Assembly (NCBI GenBank): GCA_009733775.1
Contig: WOGZ01000338.1
Span: forward strand, 1 to 34,473
Direction: 5' to 3'
Length of the DNA: 34,473 bases
Origin: Alectoria sarmentosa
Taxonomy: Eukaryota; Ascomycota; Lecanoromycetes; Lecanorales; Parmeliaceae
The translations under genes were made by a program, and so were the position numbers. Below the pieces are notes generated by a model. The model was not told where the DNA came from, ran no database searches, and worked only from the letters and a program-made list of their open reading frames with translations. Shown piece after piece: positions 31,539 through 34,473 of this stretch (its first letter is position 1; the number at the start of each line of letters is the position of its first letter).

Positions 31539-32615
31539 ATGCTGAGCGACAACGCCATACAGCCGACATGGCAGCTATGTGGCCAGCAAGATTTTAACGT
31601 TAGTATCTCCGTGCGCAAGAATGACGATTCCAGTTCAAGCTCATCCCGCGCCCTCAGCTATTTCCCTGCTTTGACTGCACGTCGGATAGCATCATCAAGC
31701 AGCAGGGTGCAGGTGCCAGAGATTCCTCTGATTACAGCAGCCCGTCAAGTATTTTCGAGCGTGGACGTCGTGCTAGGCACACCGCTCGCGGATCTTTCGA
31801 AGGACGAGAAGGTGTTGATCGAAGTTGAAAGCGCGGAATGTTTCGCTCTCTCCAAAGAATACGTGATGGGTAGGTTCATAATACTCTTTTCTCTTCTTTC
31901 TCTGACAACATATACAGCCTGGATAGAATTACAAGTCCAAGATGGCAGAAACCTGACCGAGATCAAAGTCACGACGATAGATGGTCGAGGCTTCCCAACG
32001 GATGTACAGCTTGACTGCCACGTTTGGTAGAGATCACTCATTCGTGGACCCTGGAGAAGAGAATCTCTGTCCATCTTGAATCAGTACGTGACATTCACTA
32101 AGGAGCTCGAATCCACAATTGCACAATTGCGCTTGGACGATCCTGCTTTCACCCAGAATCGTCTCAACTTCATTCGCGATTTTCAGTATTTTGACAGCGA
32201 TAGGGGCGCCCGTGAACGTCTAGAGAGCACTGAGGACGAGTTCCATTTAGAAGAGCCCTACTTCGATAGCCAGACCGTCGATGTAGTTATGCAGATGAAA
32301 GCCGTCGGAGGCGCTATGGAAAGTCAACTGCAAGCGTTGGCAGCAAAAAGGGCGGGGAGTGGGTCAATTTGCGCTTCTCATGATCTTCCTCCTCTCTATC
32401 AGAGCTATCTGGGCGTCTCGTGGGATAAGGATAAGAGCAAGGCGTCAAGTGGGCAGTACGCCATGAAGAAGAGCGAACTTTCGTCAGAGGGTAGTAGGCT
32501 GCAGCAGCTAACACACAAGATGAGCAAGACTCTTCTCGGCACTTTCGGCAAAAAGAAGGGTGGAGGTAGAGGAGGACGTTTCGGTGGAGGTAGCTCGGAA
32601 AGCCCGAGGGCTTGA
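31539..32615 (+). CDS. Uncharacterised protein, two exons, with one in-frame TAG
   Basis: Exons 31539-31869 and 31918-32615 give 342 codons. The 48-nt intron (GTAGGT, branch CTGAC, ACAG) is a multiple of three with no stop; removing it joins SKEYVM to AWIELQVQDG. The first half includes a Ser run and LTARRIASSSSRVQVPEIPLI. After the intron it reads LTEIKVTTIDGRGFPTDVQLDCHVW. TAG at 32028-32030 (codon 148) then separates this from RSLIRGPWRRESLSILNQYVTFTKELESTI in the same frame. The C-terminal part is charged, probably helical, and ends in a basic Gly-rich tail (GKKKGGGRGGRFGGGSS), as seen in some RNA- or membrane-binding proteins. No family recognised. It ends at TGA. The first in-frame ATG was taken as the start; an earlier exon is possible. 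Confidence 0.6.
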
Positions 32616-34473
32616 GCGCTTGATAACTAAGAACTTATTCAGCGACAAAACGAAGGTGGTTTACAATGAACAGAAGTTATCGTTTTTTCACTACATTGCG
32701 AAAAGATGATGAAAAAAATAATTAACTTACTTTAAAATAAGTTTTTACAAGTAAAATAAATAAAAATAAATTATTATTTTTAATTTATAATTTAAAAACG
32801 TTTTAAAGATTAAATAATATATTAACACGATTTTATTAAAATATATAATTTTAACTTTTAACTTTTTTACGTTCGTTTTTTATATTAACTTTAATTTATA
32901 ATTATAAAATATTATTATAAAGATATATATTATTTAAAGTTTAATTTATAATATTACGTATATCGCTTTTATATTATCGTTATTTTTAATTAATAACATT
33001 TTAAATATTTTAAATATTTTGATTTTTAATATATTCGAGTTATTATTAATATTAAAAAAAAAAAATATATCTTTTTAACGTTTTAAATAACGTTTTTTCA
33101 ATTTAATTAAATAATTTATTTTTTATTTTTATAATTATTTAATATTAAATTAATTTTTGAAAATAAAAATAAAAATAAATAATCGTTCGCGACGATTTAA
33201 AATAAGTTTTTAAATTTATTTTCGCTTAATTCGAAATAATTAAAAATAATAAAATAAACGAATTTTATATATATATTTTATAAATCGAAAAAGTAAATAA
33301 TAAAAATAAATTAAACGTAATTACGTAAAATTTAATAAAATTTATTATTATTTTAAAAAATTATAAATCGAATATAAAATATTAAGATTTTTTTAATAAA
33401 GTTACGAAATAATTAAATATTTATAAAATTTATAAACGTAATTACGAATTTATATAAATAAATTATTAAATATATTAATAATTATAAAAAAAAAAATTTA
33501 CGAAAATTTAAAACTTATATAAAATATATTAATATTCGCTTTAATTACGTAATTTATAAAATAAAAAATAATTTAAACGAGTTTATTTAATTTAAGTTAA
33601 ATACTTTCGCTTTTAAATTAAATTCGAATTTTTTAATTTTAATAATATTAATTTTTTAATTTTTTTTTAACGATTTTCGAAATTTTCTAATTTTAAATTA
33701 TATAAAAAAAAAAAAAAAAAAAATTTAATAATTTTAAATTTTATTATTAATAAATTTATTTATAAATTTAATATTAATATTATTATTATTATTAATAAAT
33801 AAATTTCTTAATTTAAATATATTATAATTACGTTTTATTATTTTTTATAAATTATTTATTATTTATTAATATTATTATAATTTTTTTTTATAATTAACGA
33901 TATATTATACGCGTATATTTAATTTTAATAAATTCGTTTATAAATTATATATTTTTATTTTATTAATATTTAATTTCGATAAAAATTATTAATATATATA
34001 AAAGAATAATATAAAATTAAGTTAAAAAATCTTAAATTTATATATACAATTAATTATAAATTTTATATTATTACGCTTTTCGATTAGCGCTCGAATAGCG
34101 ACTTTTAAATCTTTCGAGCGTTTTTATTAAAAAATTATATATATAAATTTTACATTTTTTGTCTTTTACTTTTTTAAAAATATAATATTTTTATAATTTC
34201 GTAAATTATATAACTCGATATACGCTTTTTAATAATATAAAAATTATAAAATTTAAATATATATATATCAATATATATTTAATTTAAATATGTTATTATT
34301 CGAAATAATAAAGCGACTTTCGAGAAATCTTTATTTTCATTTAACGAATTATTTTCTTTTTTAAATAACATTATAATTTTTTATTATATTTACGAAATTA
34401 TTATATCGTTGAAATTGTATAAATTTATTTTATAATAATAATTATATAAATATATAATATAAATTTTTAAAAG
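32616..34473. repeat. AT-rich, RIP-decayed repeat block (right)
   Basis: The first 75 bases are trailer of the last gene; from about 32690 the sequence becomes extremely AT-rich with no open frame of note. In 33301-33600 I count 12 C, of which 10 are followed by G, so nearly all C outside CpG has gone. A 20-base A run is at about 33703-33722 and short AT microsatellites are frequent. I could not identify the original element. There is no live gene. Confidence 0.85.

Noticed and set aside
1..34473. CRISPR array, prokaryotic operon or biosynthetic cluster
   Set aside because: Introns, fungal families and RIP show a eukaryotic nuclear region; no spaced repeats of CRISPR type and no backbone synthase gene are present.

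Overview
The window looks like nuclear DNA of a filamentous ascomycete (Pezizomycotina). Its genes have short GT-AG introns of about 48-93 nt with CTGAC/CTAAC-type branch sites. The proteins are fungal types, and the GC-balanced gene block sits between two extremely AT-rich blocks carrying the C-to-T decay expected of repeat-induced point mutation (RIP). The species cannot be named from the sequence.

Layout. 1-9685 is an AT-rich block with no live gene. It holds a decayed Ty1/Copia retrotransposon on the minus strand, with recognisable reverse transcriptase and RNase H and probable integrase, plus a 125-bp direct repeat pair and small tandem repeats. A poly-T tract at about 9658-9684 marks a sharp switch to GC-balanced DNA. 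9686-32690 is the gene island, in order: a processive family-2 glycosyltransferase (+), mitochondrial sulfite oxidase (-), a DUF1275/YoaK membrane protein (+), a small secreted protein (-), a DHA2-type MFS transporter (+), a conserved-looking protein with a PPxY motif (+), a doubtful spliced gene (-), a small membrane protein (-), a C2HC-finger/WW-domain protein (+), a short unknown protein (+) and a spliced unknown protein (+). 32690-34473 is a second AT-rich block in which surviving C is almost only in CpG.

The most interesting signal concerns stop codons. Four genes (glycosyltransferase, MFS transporter, 27.3-27.7 kb membrane protein, 31.5-32.6 kb protein) each read as one continuous, correctly phased frame interrupted by a single TAG or TAA, with plausible protein on both sides. 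None is interrupted by TGA. Ten of the eleven gene models end at TGA, and the eleventh (DUF1275) ends at TAG but its frame stays open for 81 more codons to a TGA. The simplest reading is mild RIP leakage from the flanking repeats: CAA/CAG to TAA/TAG is a CpA-to-TpA change. Sense use or efficient readthrough of UAA/UAG is the alternative worth testing. No operon-like logic or metabolic cluster links the genes; they look like an ordinary assortment in an island between decayed repeats.
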